A DNA stretch of 64,000 nucleotides, taken from contig OU862913.1 of assembly GCA_917880885.1 (NCBI GenBank), forward strand, positions 7,192,001 to 7,256,000. The letters run 5' to 3'. The DNA comes from Limnephilus marmoratus (lineage: Eukaryota; Arthropoda; Insecta; Trichoptera; Limnephilidae). Both the position numbers and the translations under genes were made by a program. The notes beneath the pieces are model-generated. The model was given only the letters and a program-made list of their open reading frames with translations. It made no database searches and was not told the DNA's origin. Each line of letters opens with the position of its first letter. The stretch's first letter is position 1. This document shows, piece by piece, positions 10,439-20,353 of the stretch.

Positions 10439-10810
10439 CTATTTGATGATACCCTGATTGCTAATGAATCTCATCAATTTCTCTCTATCCAAAGCTTTGG
10501 TGAGAGAGTCGGCTATCATTTTAGTTATAGGGATGTATTTGAATTCAATTCGTTGGCATTTTATCTTCTCACGAAGGAAGTGATGTCGCACATCTATATG
10601 TTTGGTTCTGGCTTGGTAACACCCATTCACGGCTAGATTTGCCGCTCCCTGGTTGTCCACGTGGATAACTGTAGGAGTGTCATATACTGCACTGCCGATT
10701 TCCTGAGCCAGACCTCTTAACCACAATGCCTCCTGTGTCGCAGCAGACATCGACATGTACTCTGCTTCGGTTGTCGATAGCGCCACAGTTGTTTGTTTTT
10801 TGTCCCCCAA
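10439..10810 (-). pseudogene. Copia RNase H, C-terminal part
   Basis: Removes the RNA strand during reverse transcription. Visible motifs are STTEAEYMS with the catalytic Glu, HVDNQGA with a catalytic Asp, and the Copia C-terminal block KHIDVRHHFLREKI, ending near SLTKAL. It continues from the RT/RNase H frame at 10717-11319 after a frameshift near 10800. Read alone it is a ~120 residue piece and cannot be a separate protein. Confidence 0.9.
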
Positions 10811-11319
10811 GAAACAGCTCCTTTACATTTAGTAAAAATGTAGCCTGTCACAGATCGCCTTTCGTCACAATCACTGGCCCAATCAGCATCACAGAAACCA
10901 ACAATTGAAGAGGGTGTGCATCCATCAAACTCCAGTTTCCAATCTGCAGTACCCTTTAAGTAACGCATAATTCGTTTGACTGCAGCCCAGTGCGCTTGAC
11001 CTGGATTGTTATTGAAACGACTCACATTACTAACCGCAAATGAAATGTCAGGTCGGGTAACTTGAGAGGCAAATAACAAACTACCGACTGCCTCTTGGTA
11101 AGGAATATTTTTCATCATGGCTGAGGTGTTCTCGTCCTTTGGTGATTGTTTTGTGAGTTTTTCATTAGGACTTAGTGGTGTGTCCCCAGGGTTGCATCCA
11201 TACATATTGAAGCGCTTCAGAACCTGTTCAATATAGCTCCGTTGACTTATCCACAGCTTCTTGTTTTGCCTGTCTCGAGTCAACTGGAATCCCAAATCCC
11301 AACACATATTTGGCTTCAC
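10717..11319 (-). pseudogene. Copia RT connection and first half of RNase H
   Basis: About 200 codons covering the end of the RT domain (RSYIEQVLKRFNM, LLFASQVTRPDISFAV, AVKRIMRYLKGT) and the first RNase H Asp in GFCDADWASD. Frames shift at both ends, towards the RT core on one side and the RNase H tail on the other. Motif order is the usual Copia order. Confidence 0.9.
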
Positions 11320-11882
11320 CGATATCAGTCATCTTGAAACTTTCTTTGAGCTGATTTTTAACAGCATATTTTTGTGATTTGTCGCTAGAAAAAAATAAGT
11401 AGATCACCCACCCAAACAGCAATGATCAACACAGTCGCATTTTCATTTTTCACATACACACATGGATCATATCTTGACTGTTGAAACCCAATATTATTCA
11501 GGCATGCATCCAATTTTATGTTCCAAACACGGCTTGATTGCTTTAATCCATATAGGCTTTTCCTTAGGCGACAAACTTTATCAAACTTTTGTTATCCTGT
11601 TGGTTGGTACATGTAGATTTCCTCCTGAAGATCGCCCTGGAGAAATGCTGAAACAGCGTCCATCTGATCTATGTCCAAATCAAGTTCAGCCGCTAATGCC
11701 ATTAAGTATCGAATGGAACCATAACCCTTCACTACTAGACGAGCCTTACGCTGGACTATATCCCCATTTGCATCTCTCTTTGTGCGAAAAACCCATTTGC
11801 TATTTAAAGGTTTTCTGTCAGATGGAAGATCGACCAGTTCCCATGTGTTGTTATCCATTTGTGATTCCATTTCACGGTCCAT
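11228..11882 (-). pseudogene. Copia reverse transcriptase core, deleted and active-site mutated
   Basis: The N-terminal part (11592-11882) shows NTWELVDLP, KWVFRTKRD and QMDAVSAFLQGDL with the first catalytic Asp. Between KARLVVKGY and SIRYLMAL about 15-18 residues normally present are missing in frame. After a frameshift near 11590, the second part (from about 11480) reaches a tract where the usual YVDD box reads as W-V-G-D, followed by a TAG stop and IFSSD-like residues in the next frame (to 11228). Losing the first Asp of the box should abolish polymerisation. Confidence 0.9.
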
Positions 11883-12784
11883 TGCTTCAATCCAAAGTTG
11901 TTTATCTGATCGTTAATGGTCAAGGGATCTGAGGGTTCATCACTAACACCAGTATAAACTACAAAATCATCATATTTTTTGGGAAGATTCCTAATCCTGT
12001 CCTGCCTTCTTAGACCAGACTGTAAGTCTACAACGTGCGGATTTAGCAAGTGTTCAGTATCCCGTATATCCGCAATGTCCTCTGAATCCACTGAGCCAAC
12101 TTTTTCGGGTGAGTCCTTAGATACAATATCTTCATTTATTGAGGAACATTCATCTTCCGCTGCAGGAAAGAAAGATCCTCTTGAATTATCCTGTTTCCCT
12201 GTGCGGAGTGAAACTCCTTCCTCATTCTCAGAGAAAATGACATCTCTTGATGCAAAAATACAATTATTGTTAGGGTCATACAAACGATAAGCCTTGGACA
12301 GAATACTACATCCCATCATAATGCATGGTTTTGATTTAGGGTCTAACTTTTTTCGGTGTGCATCCGGAATGTGTGCATAGGCTTTGCAGCCAAATACCCT
12401 TACATGTTTTACGGTAGGTTTTCTTCCTGACCACATTTCCTCGGGAGTTTTATCCACATTTTTGCTGGGCGAACGATTTATCAAGTAGACTGTAGTGAAG
12501 ACTGATTCAGCCCAAAAAATATTTGGGAGGTTAGCTTCAATCAAAAGACACCTGGCACGCTCCAGGATTGATCTATTCAGTCTTTCCGCCCGACCATTCT
12601 GTTCCGGTGTATATGGAACCGTGGTTTGGTGTTCAATACCACAATCACGCAGGATTTTGTCTAATCGCTTGTTGCAAAATTCACCTCCATTATCAGTACG
12701 GAGAGTCTTGATTCTCTTTCGAGTTTGCGTTTCAACATGTTTTTTAAATGTTTCAAAACACTCTGCCACCTGATCTTTTGTCAC
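11804..12784 (-). pseudogene. Copia integrase catalytic core and C-terminal part
   Basis: A 326-codon frame with the second Asp of the DDE core in TLRTDNGGEF, the Glu in TPEQNGRAERLNR, and the Copia block FGCKAYAHIP. The first Asp lies in the preceding frame (12781-13062). The frame runs on through a linker and then, after a frameshift, overlaps the start of RT. The Copia C-terminal region is acidic and variable, as usual. Confidence 0.9.
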
Positions 12785-13062
12785 AAGAAAATATACAAAA
12801 GATTTTCTACTGAAATCATCAAAAAAGTGAGAATATATCTAGAGCCAGATAATGAATTTGTCTGCATTGGTCCTACAAGATCTGAGTGGATCACTTCAAG
12901 TAGTCTTGCAGCTCTAGAGTTGCTCGATTGGAAAGGCAACCTGTGGCCCTTCCCTTTCACACAAACTTCACATACATCTGGTGGGTTACACGAGGAAAAC
13001 TGAATTCCATGAACTAATCCATTTTTCAATTTATTTAAACTATCATAATTTAGGTGGGCCAT
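12781..13062 (-). pseudogene. Copia GAG-pre-integrase / integrase N-terminus
   Basis: AHLNYDSLNKL belongs to the HHCC zinc module, with CEVCVKGK supplying the two Cys; VIHSDLVGPM carries the first catalytic Asp of integrase. Just upstream, in the same frame, the codon for the expected Trp before HRR reads TAG. Beyond that the frame is cut by the LINE tail at about 13078. Confidence 0.85.
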
Positions 13063-13077
13063 TCTTCTGTGCTAAAG

Positions 13078-13545
13078 AGCTAAATATGTTGACGGTGAAG
13101 CAAACTGTGTATTTGAATGTACTTATTTTTTTACATAAAATTAACATGGGGATGATGTCTAAGGAACTAAAAAGAAAAATACATTATAATAACGGAACAC
13201 ACGGTCACGGGACAAGAAATTCAAAGCAAATTAGACTGCCGACAAGAAAAAAGTCAAGCACCCAGAAATCTCTGATGTACCAGGCCGTCCAACTGTATAA
13301 CAACATCCCAAATGGAAGATATAAATAAGATACTGAGATGGAAAATATAAATAAGTTTAAAAAAGAATTACGAAAATATGTTTGCCTCAATTATTAATGT
13401 CTTTATTATGTGTAATATTTAAAGAATGATTATGTTTGCCAACCAATGTAAATGTTTATATCTTTATAAAATATTAGCACACACAAAGATGTGAGCTAAC
13501 TTAAGATTAAGATTAATTAATTAAATAGTGCTATCATTAGCTTTT
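13078..13545 (+). mobile_element. 5'-truncated LINE tail nested in Copia
   Basis: It lies in the opposite orientation to Copia and separates Copia residues around LFKLDV from those around HRRMAHLNY. The plus-strand frame (to 13328) ends with the C-terminal block typical of CR1/jockey-type RTs (RNSKQIRLPTRKK, then an AVQLYNNIPNG block and a KKELRKY-like end after a shift). GTGCTA occurs at both borders and may be the target duplication. Confidence 0.7.
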
Positions 13546-13907
13546 GTTTGAACAGCGAAGCCAGCTTTGCACATCCAATTTAAATAAATTATTCACTAGT
13601 GATGCTGTTCCAATTATTTGATTGTTACGATTTAAAATTTTTGCTCCAGTTGAATTAAAAACCACAGAATTACCTTTGCTAACAATTTTACTAACAGATT
13701 TACTTTCACTTGTGGAACATAAAACACATCACTTACATTTATTGTTTCTCCACAAGATGTGTTTAATTGCAGGTTTCCAACTGTGTCGCTGATCATTTGA
13801 TCACCATTGACAGTAGTGATACCTAACTGGGAAGATTTTTCGATTTTATTTAATAAATTATTATCAGCCATTGTTAAATGTGCCGAAACCCCGAGTCGAG
13901 AAACCAT
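13546..13907 (-). pseudogene. Copia protease C-terminal part and linker
   Basis: After the frameshift inside the protease active site the frame reads VSAHLTMADNNLL, VNGDQMISDTVGN and VSDVFYVPQVKVNLL, the standard Copia sequence between protease and GAG-pre-integrase. The last part, around NNLFKLDV, lies in another frame up to the nested LINE. Confidence 0.85.
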
Positions 13908-14725
13908 TCATCAGCTGATTTAGAAGTCACGGAAAAAGCAGTGTACATTGAACATTGTTTGTTTCCACAGTTTTTTGTAACAAATGTCACCTCACAGTTT
14001 CGGGCTATATGACCATTTCTGTTGCATCGGTAACAGCGGGGTCCCTTTTTATAATCTGCAGGGTTGGGAGTAATTATTTCCTCCGATCTGTTTCTGGATG
14101 AACTGTTTTCTGCCGCCTCTCTGGAACTGCGACTACCCGAACCAGAAACACTGTATTTTACCCATCTGGGCGATCCAGATCCGTACATAGCAATGTCATT
14201 GGGATTTTCTAATGTTGAATTATTATGCGAAACATCTTGTAGCAATTTTGTCTTTATTGCATCTCCAGTCACTTTTATTCCAGAGCTCTCTATGCCCATA
14301 ATCATGGGGGTGTACTTTTCTGGAAGCCCCGCAAGAAGAATGGTACCTATCCATTCATGATCAACTTTCAAACCAATATTAGTCAATTTCAGGGCAGTAG
14401 TAATAATTTTATCGACGTAATCTTCAACAGACTTACAGTTTTCTAACTTTGTTGTAATTAGGGTCCTTAGTAACCCGACGCGCCGTGTAAGACCTTTATC
14501 GTCGTAAGCAGTAGCAAGATTGTCCCAGGCTTCTTTCGCGGTTGTAGCAGACTGGACATGAACATAGTTAACAGGTTCAATCAACAAAACAATCTTGGAA
14601 CGACATTTTTTAACCTTTTTCTGGTCTGATTCCTGGTCTTCTAAATATGCTTGAGCAGCGAACTTCCAGATGTCATAGTTCTCACGGGTTCTCAATAGGG
14701 AGTTGGAACGACATTGTTCGATTCA
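13874..14725 (-). pseudogene. Copia gag and protease start
   Basis: Gag forms the particle and binds RNA. The frame shows the Copia gag start RENYDIWKFAAQAYL, the block AKEAWDNLA, and a CX2CX4HX4C zinc knuckle CYRCNRNGHIARNC. Protease begins with EWFLDSG, and the frame is lost one or two codons after this catalytic Asp. The likely original ATG (about 14717) is in a different frame from the body, so a small indel lies near the N-terminus too. Confidence 0.9.
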
Positions 14726-14786
14726 AATGTTAATCACAATTTTATACTAAAAGTCATTGATCACAACACAGTGTCTTAAAGCATCA

Positions 14787-14800
14787 TGTGGCCCATAACC
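14787..14800 (-). other. Copia primer-binding site (half-tRNA type)
   Basis: Directly inside the 5' LTR the minus strand reads GGTTATGGGCC, complementary to the anticodon stem-loop bases GGCCCATAACC of initiator tRNA-Met. Priming from an internally cleaved initiator tRNA is the known Drosophila copia mode. Confidence 0.8.
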
Positions 14801-14957
14801 TGTTAGTTTGTAATTAAATAGACTCAACTATAAGGCACAGACGTATTTTATTGTCAGGTAAACAATACACTAGTTGACTCAATTTCAAACAGAAGAAAAA
14901 CAACAAAAGAACATTTTTCCGGAACTATCAGTGTTGCCAGCATCAAATATTCCAACA
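14801..14957 (-). repeat. Copia 5' LTR
   Basis: 157 bp, direct repeat of 10275-10432 with about 8-10 differences by eye. Ends TG..CA and is followed by the ATATC target duplication. Confidence 0.9.
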
Positions 14958-14962
14958 ATATC

Positions 14963-15221
14963 CATTGTTACTTGTATCGCTTATTGAACTAAAATCAGTT
15001 GTGTACTTCTTCTTAAATCCTGCTCTTAATAACACAAATAACAGTGGCGGAGCCGGTCGTTGTAAACACATCCCTAAATAATATTGTTATAGTTTTTAAA
15101 TTGCATTGATTAAAATACTCACATCATATGAACACTTATTTCCGATATTCTGTTAAAAGCGGAATGGCGGATCCGAAATAAGGTATTACCGGTTTATCTT
15201 CAAAGATTTTCAGTGTATACA
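14963..15221. other. spacer between Copia and Gypsy-1
   Basis: About 260 bases with no recognisable feature, presumably original intergenic or intronic DNA near the zinc-finger locus. Confidence 0.5.
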
Positions 15222-15661
15222 TATAATCGTATTTTTCTTGTGATTTTGATGACATTCAATTAAAACACAATTGAGTTTCTCTGTAAAGAAAGTGGAGGTT
15301 TATTTTGTTAATCTCACAAGATTTACATAAATAAAAGTATCTAGTAACAAAACAGGTTTGTAAAGAAAGAAACGACATTTAATGTTAATAATTGCAATGT
15401 CGATCCCTTGATCACAATATCACAATCACGATAGTAATCACTTTCAATTATTGAAATCAATCTTATCAATTTGCTAAATTTGCTTTATCATGGCCATAGA
15501 TTATTTTTACTATATTTTCAATTATCCATAGATTATAAAACATTGAGTCGACTGTTAAGTAGGAACTGTGGCACATACCAGTGTCAGACTATGGTACATA
15601 CACAATGACCAGTCAAGATCGGCATTGTGTTAAATTAAAGAAAATTATATTTTTCTTTACA
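15222..15661 (-). repeat. Gypsy-1 3' LTR and PPT
   Basis: 440 bp, near-identical to 19717-20156. The minus-strand bases before it read TAGGGGGGGAGA, a clear polypurine tract. Confidence 0.9.
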
Positions 15662-15697
15662 TCTCCCCCCCTAGGGAAGATAATAAACCAAAACCTA

Positions 15698-16621
15698 TCA
15701 TGTATCCTCTTCATTGTTCATTAAAGGTGCTAGGGTTAACTTCGAGATATGGAAAAAATTTGATTCTGATTTTTGTCGACCAGTGTTTATCTTGTAAATT
15801 GAGTTTGAAATTTTTTCTATGATTTCGTAGGGTCCGATTCTCAATTCGTCGAGCTTCTTCCTATTAAGTTTGTTTCCATTCTCCACAAAACAGTATCACC
15901 AACTTTGAAGTCAAAGTGTTTCCTGGTTTTATCGTAAATTATCTTGTTGTAATTATGTGATTTCAGAGTATTCTCCAGAGTTTTTTTTCTGTCGTGTATC
16001 AAATCGATGTCGGTCTTCTTAAGTTTTAACTCTTTTGGCAAAATCGTAACATCTGTGCCGTTAAGTAGGTACTGTGGCGCATATCCAGTTACAGTGTGCT
16101 CCGTTTCATTATAGTTTTTTACACAATTACGCGCTATAGTTGTCCAAGCTACTTTTGAATCATTTTCGTTAATTTTGCATCTAATTTTATTGACCAGCGT
16201 TTGATTTAATCTTTCATTTAATCCATTTGAGAAAGGTGAGTTCACTGCAGTAAAAATTATCGGTATATTTTTTTCATCCAAAATTTTTTTGAATTCTGTT
16301 ATTAGTTTCTGTGGAGTTTAAGAGTTTGATGAAATCATTGGTATTTTGAGTTCTTGGCGTCAAAATATATGCAAACCTCGTGAAATGATCTGATAGCAGG
16401 TGCAAGTATCTCTTTGTTGACCGTGAACCCCCAAAACCGCCTATTGTATCAATGGAACATATTTCAAAAGGTTTTGTTGCGGGACCCAAGTGGGACATCA
16501 ATCCATATTTATTTTGACCTCTTGATTTGTTCTTTAAACATACTGCACAACTTTCGCAGGTTCTCTTTATATTGTTTGTCATGTTTTCTGCTGTGTACCA
16601 TGAGCTTATCATTTTTTGCAT
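15698..16621 (-). pseudogene. Gypsy-1 integrase, frameshifted and lacking part of the catalytic core
   Basis: Joins cDNA to host DNA in an intact element. The zinc module shows CESCAVCLKNKS; the first core Asp is in ICSIDTIGGFGG; the Glu is in SPFSNGLNERLNQT. The segment that should carry the second Asp (the S/T-D-x-G-x-x-F box) is absent: sequence jumps from NDFIKLLNS to the region just before ILDEKN. Three frames are used (16274-16621, 15841-16281, 15698-15886). The last contains the GPY/F-like module GPYEIIEKI found at many Gypsy integrase C-termini. Confidence 0.9.
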
Positions 16622-17081
16622 TTGTGTAATTCCTATGTGACCTAGGTCTGTATGAACATTTCTGATAAAGTGTATGCTGAATTTTTCTGATAGAATTATT
16701 TTTTCTCTTTTTTTTTACTTTTTTGTAATAAACATTATTCTTCGATATTAATTTATCTCTTCTGTACTGTATCTTCTCATTTTTGACCTGATCTTTTAAG
16801 ATATCTTCTAATTTTATTAAGTTGACAACTTTTAATTGCTCATCTGTATTTTCATTTGAATGAAATATAAATAAATATACTGGATTTCTGCTTAGACAGT
16901 CAGCTTCCAAATTTTGTTTTCCTGGAGCATATTTTATGTTAAAGTCATATTGAGAAAGATAATATGTTAAATCACCCAGCTCTTCATCGGTTCTAGATTT
17001 GAGATTCATGTTTTCCAGTGGTTTGTGGTCTGAATAAACTGTAAATGGTTTACCTATCAACCAGTATTGCCAGTATTTCAC
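16509..17081 (-). pseudogene. Gypsy-1 RNase H and integrase leader
   Basis: In the same frame as the RT part upstream, separated from it by one TAA at 17157-17159 where Tyr is expected after PVA. RNase H motifs are FTVYSDHKPLE and the tether block YAPGKQNLEADCLSR. The frame is lost in an A-run near 16710 before the integrase zinc module. Confidence 0.85.
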
Positions 17082-17156
17082 TGCTTCTTTTATGGCTAAG
17101 CATTCTAAGTAAATTGCTTTTTTCTTTTTCTGGGCGCTATTTAGTTTTTTCGAAAA

Positions 17157-18785
17157 TTAAGCTACAGGTTTTTCTTTTCCATCAGACTGTGTCTGTTTTA
17201 AAATAGCTCCAAGGCCTTCTAGAGAAGCGTCTGTATATATATTAATTGGTAAATCTTGATCAAAAATTTCCAGGATTGGTTGTGAGCATAGTTGGTTTTT
17301 CATCGTTTCAAAAGCATTTTGGCATTTATCAGTCCAAATAAACTTTTGGTTTTTCCTTAGTAAGTTATGCAAAGGATCTAGTATTATTGCACTCTTCGGA
17401 ATGTACTCATGATAAAAGTTGATTTTTCCTAGAAATTGTCTCACATTCTTCTGTGTTTTTGGAATAGGAAAGTTCTTTATTGAAATCAAATTATCCTTTA
17501 CTGGCTTGACTGAATTATTCTGAATTATGTGACCCAGATATTTTACCATGTCTGATGCAAATGTGCATTTTGTAAATTTTAATCTAAAACCTTCTGTTTT
17601 GATAGCATTCAGCAACTTTGTTAAATGATCGATGTGTTCAGCAAAAGTTTTTGAAAATATAAGTATGTCATCTATGTAATTGACAGCAACATCGGTTAGT
17701 TTATATTTTCTCAATATATTGCTTAATATCCTCTGAAAAATTGCCGGAGAGGTCTTTAATCCAAAAGGTAGGCAGGTCCACTGATAATGCCTCTCCTGTG
17801 TTACAAATCCTGTTTTTTTTTTGTCTTCAATCCGCAACGGAATGGACCAAAAAGCTGAGTTTATATCCAGCGTTGAAAAAAAATTGCAATTTCTGGTCTT
17901 TGTCATTAAGTCTTCAATCAATGGAAATGGTTGAGCTTGAGGTATTACTATTTTATTTAAGTCTCTGAAGTCTATGCATAATCTGGATCTTTTGTTTTCT
18001 TCTTTTTTAAATGCCAGAGTGACCGGTGCAGCAAATGGGCTGTACGACTCTTCTATCAGTTTGTTGTCTAATAATTTTGCTATTTGCTCTTCTATTTCCT
18101 TTTTATCTTCTACGCTGCATCTGTAAGGCCTCTTACTACAATATTTATCCACCAATAAGTCTATCTTCGCTTCATATCCATTAACAGTACCAACATCGTA
18201 TTTACTTTTCGCAAACACTGATGTGTATTTGCCTATTAGTTCATTTATTTCTGTTTTTTGATCATTATTTAAATGATTTATTGTTATTTTAAAATCTTCT
18301 TCGTTAACATGTTCATTAAAATTAATTTGGTGTTTTTCTATAATGTTATTATTTTCAGAATGTTTAAATTCAGTATTCGTCTTCATATTTGTAGAAGTTT
18401 CTTCTTTTTTATTTGTATTATTCAAGCAGACTTTCTGTGATATTTGTAAGTCTTCACTTTGGATAAGTTTGAAGTCTTTTATCATGTCTAATCCAATCAA
18501 AAAGTCATACTTTAAATTGTGTTCATCAATAATGTACACATCAACATTTTTCTCCAATTCAAAATTTTTAATCTTTAACGTTGTCAAACCACTCGTCTTT
18601 TTAACACCATTAATCGTTACTAAATTTGCTACATTTAAATTGTTTCCTTTTCTTTTTAGTTTCAAAAACTTAGAATTAATTAGAGAAACATTTGAACCCG
18701 AATCATAAATTCCGTATATTGTTAATTTATCATTTAGTAATAGTTTGACTTTTATCTTCATTTTTATTATGTTCTGCATTCCCAA
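17157..18785 (-). CDS. Gypsy-1 protease and reverse transcriptase
   Basis: A 542-codon frame starting at a TTG in this track and without its own clear ATG context. Protease has YGIYDSGSNVSLI (catalytic D-S-G near residue 27). RT motifs run from RSRLCIDFRDLNKI through FSTLDINSAFWSIPL and LPFGLKTSPAIFQ to VNYIDDILIF with the YIDD box near residue 370, then KYLGHII and the start of RNase H (IYTDASLEGLGAIL). It overlaps gag by about 56 bases in the +1 frame. Everything needed for polymerisation seems present, but the frame stops before the end of RNase H. Confidence 0.9.
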   Translation of the reverse strand: MGMQNIIKMKIKVKLLLNDKLTIYGIYDSGSNVSLINSKFLKLKRKGNNLNVANLVTINGVKKTSGLTTLKIKNFELEKNVDVYIIDEHNLKYDFLIGLDMIKDFKLIQSEDLQISQKVCLNNTNKKEETSTNMKTNTEFKHSENNNIIEKHQINFNEHVNEEDFKITINHLNNDQKTEINELIGKYTSVFAKSKYDVGTVNGYEAKIDLLVDKYCSKRPYRCSVEDKKEIEEQIAKLLDNKLIEESYSPFAAPVTLAFKKEENKRSRLCIDFRDLNKIVIPQAQPFPLIEDLMTKTRNCNFFSTLDINSAFWSIPLRIEDKKKTGFVTQERHYQWTCLPFGLKTSPAIFQRILSNILRKYKLTDVAVNYIDDILIFSKTFAEHIDHLTKLLNAIKTEGFRLKFTKCTFASDMVKYLGHIIQNNSVKPVKDNLISIKNFPIPKTQKNVRQFLGKINFYHEYIPKSAIILDPLHNLLRKNQKFIWTDKCQNAFETMKNQLCSQPILEIFDQDLPINIYTDASLEGLGAILKQTQSDGKEKPVA

Positions 18786-19692
18786 ATGTTCTCTTGTTCA
18801 TGAATCTTTTTTTGTTGACCATATGTTCATACTTGTTTACTTCATTAAACAAATCCACAGTATCTTGTAATCCTTCTCTATCGATCTTGTTAAGTATGAA
18901 TTCTGGTAGTCCGGAAGCAACAAGATCTATCAAAGTACCGGTGTCGATTGATCTTCTCATATCCAATAGAAGTTTTTCTTTTCTCATAGCATAATCCAAC
19001 AGAGAACCATCTTTGTGTCTAAATAATAGTGCGTATGTGACAGGGTTCCATCCTTTGTTTGCGAATGATTCACAGAATTTGTTTTTCCATGTTGACCACT
19101 CTGAGTTCATTGTTAGTTTAATAATCATGGAACTATACCAATCTACACAAGTTTTATCCATGAACAATCTGAGTATTTCTATTTTTTTTTCATCCGTGAT
19201 CACATCAAATAGTAAACATTCTTTTTCAAACACTTCTATCCACTGGCTTGCATTTGTATTTTTACTACAGAATTTTTCTATAACAAACTTCTCAGCAATG
19301 TTTTTTAAGCTCTGTTGCTTATCTTCCATTAATTTTACCATCAATCTTCCCAATGTATCTTCTTTTTGATGTACTTGTAAATTTACTTCTTCCAATTCTT
19401 CGAGGTATTGGTCTCCGAACTGTAGGTTTCCATCTTCATCTACATATGTTTTTTTTAGTTCTTCCTCCATTGTTAACCAGACTCTTCTAACCTGGTATCT
19501 TTTTTTTAAACTATTTTTTAATTTTGCAAAAGCACTACTTTTCATAATCTCCTGGTGATGGCTGGCGGATTGTAGCATTTCTGGTATTTTAAACACTTTT
19601 TCATCACTTGTGACTATTTTTTGAATGCTAATAATATTTGACTTGCCATCGCCTCCAGGTAGTAGCGTAAATTCAAATTGAAGTTTCTCCAT
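18730..19692 (-). CDS. Gypsy-1 gag
   Basis: A 320-residue intact frame beginning only 25 bases inside the 5' LTR. It has a charged N-terminal part with a coiled-coil-like stretch (LEELEEVNLQVHQKED) and a capsid-like core with ASQWIEVFEKECLLF, CVDWYSSMI and WKNKFCESFANKGW, the pattern of retrotransposon gag capsids. No zinc knuckle is present at its C-terminus, which ends in a basic, Asn-rich tail. The overlap with pol suggests frameshifted translation. Confidence 0.85.
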   Translation of the reverse strand: MEKLQFEFTLLPGGDGKSNIISIQKIVTSDEKVFKIPEMLQSASHHQEIMKSSAFAKLKNSLKKRYQVRRVWLTMEEELKKTYVDEDGNLQFGDQYLEELEEVNLQVHQKEDTLGRLMVKLMEDKQQSLKNIAEKFVIEKFCSKNTNASQWIEVFEKECLLFDVITDEKKIEILRLFMDKTCVDWYSSMIIKLTMNSEWSTWKNKFCESFANKGWNPVTYALLFRHKDGSLLDYAMRKEKLLLDMRRSIDTGTLIDLVASGLPEFILNKIDREGLQDTVDLFNEVNKYEHMVNKKRFMNKRTFGNAEHNKNEDKSQTITK

Positions 19693-19716
19693 TTTTGGTT
19701 ACGAAAAATGTCGTTT

Positions 19717-20156
19717 TATAATCGTATTTTTCTTGTGATTTTGATGACATTCAATTAAAACACAATTGAGTTTCTCTGTAAAGAAAGTGGAGGTTTATTT
19801 TGTTAATCTCACAAGATTTACATAAATAAAAGTATCTAGTAACAAAACAAACCTGTAAAGAAAGAAACGACATTTAATGTTATTAATTGCAATGTCGATC
19901 CCTTGATCACAATATCACAATCACGATAGTAATCACTTTTAATTATTGAAATCAATCTTATCAATTTGCTAAATTTGCTTTATCATGGCCATAGATTATT
20001 TTTACTATATTTTCAATTATCCATAGATTATAAAACATTGAGTCGACTGTTAAGTAGGAACTGAGGCACATACCAGTGTCAGTCTATGGTACATACACAA
20101 TGACCAGTCAAGATCGGCATTGTGTTAAATTAAAGAAAATTATATTTTTCTTTACA
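19717..20156 (-). repeat. Gypsy-1 5' LTR
   Basis: 440 bp copy of 15222-15661. The first bases inside (minus strand) are AAACGACATTTTTCG, with no TGG at the expected PBS position. Confidence 0.9.
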
Positions 20157-20353
20157 TACATAGTATTGAATTATTTCACTATTGATGGCAATTCTCTCAA
20201 CCTTTTAAGTTGCCAAATGCTAGCTTAATATACAATCACGATAATTATTATTTCCTTGTTTCAAAATATGAGTTATGTATATGTATAACTCTTCAATGTT
20301 TTGGCAAAACATTCAATGAATTAAGTTTCCGTTATAAAAATGTTCTGTTTCAG

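Larger units (their letters stand above)
10275..14957 (-). mobile_element. Copia-type (Ty1/Copia) LTR retrotransposon, inactive
   Basis: Two ~157 bp direct LTRs (10275-10432, 14801-14957) start TGTTAG and end CCAACA. ATATC flanks both sides as a 5 bp target duplication (10270-10274, 14958-14962). The element reads on the minus strand, with order gag, protease, integrase, RT, RNase H, which is the Copia order. A purine-rich PPT abuts the 3' LTR and a half-tRNA-type PBS abuts the 5' LTR. The LTRs differ at roughly 8-10 sites, so the insertion is older than the other LTR elements here. The coding region has several frameshifts, a deletion in RT, a changed RT active site and a nested LINE tail. 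Confidence 0.95.
15222..20156 (-). mobile_element. Gypsy-1: Ty3/Gypsy LTR retrotransposon, inactive
   Basis: Two 440 bp LTRs (15222-15661, 19717-20156) flank gag and pol read on the minus strand in the order gag, PR, RT, RNase H, IN, which is the Gypsy order. The LTR begins TGTAAAG and ends TTATA. TACA occurs outside both ends as a 4 bp duplication (the boundary can slide by one base). The PPT abuts the 3' LTR (15662-15673). LTRs differ at four single sites plus one 6-base inverted patch. There is no env. Pol is broken by one stop, three frameshifts and a deletion in integrase. Confidence 0.95.

Noticed and set aside
11462..11932. 156-codon plus-strand frame
   Set aside because: It is antisense to Copia RT and integrase, with no domain of its own.
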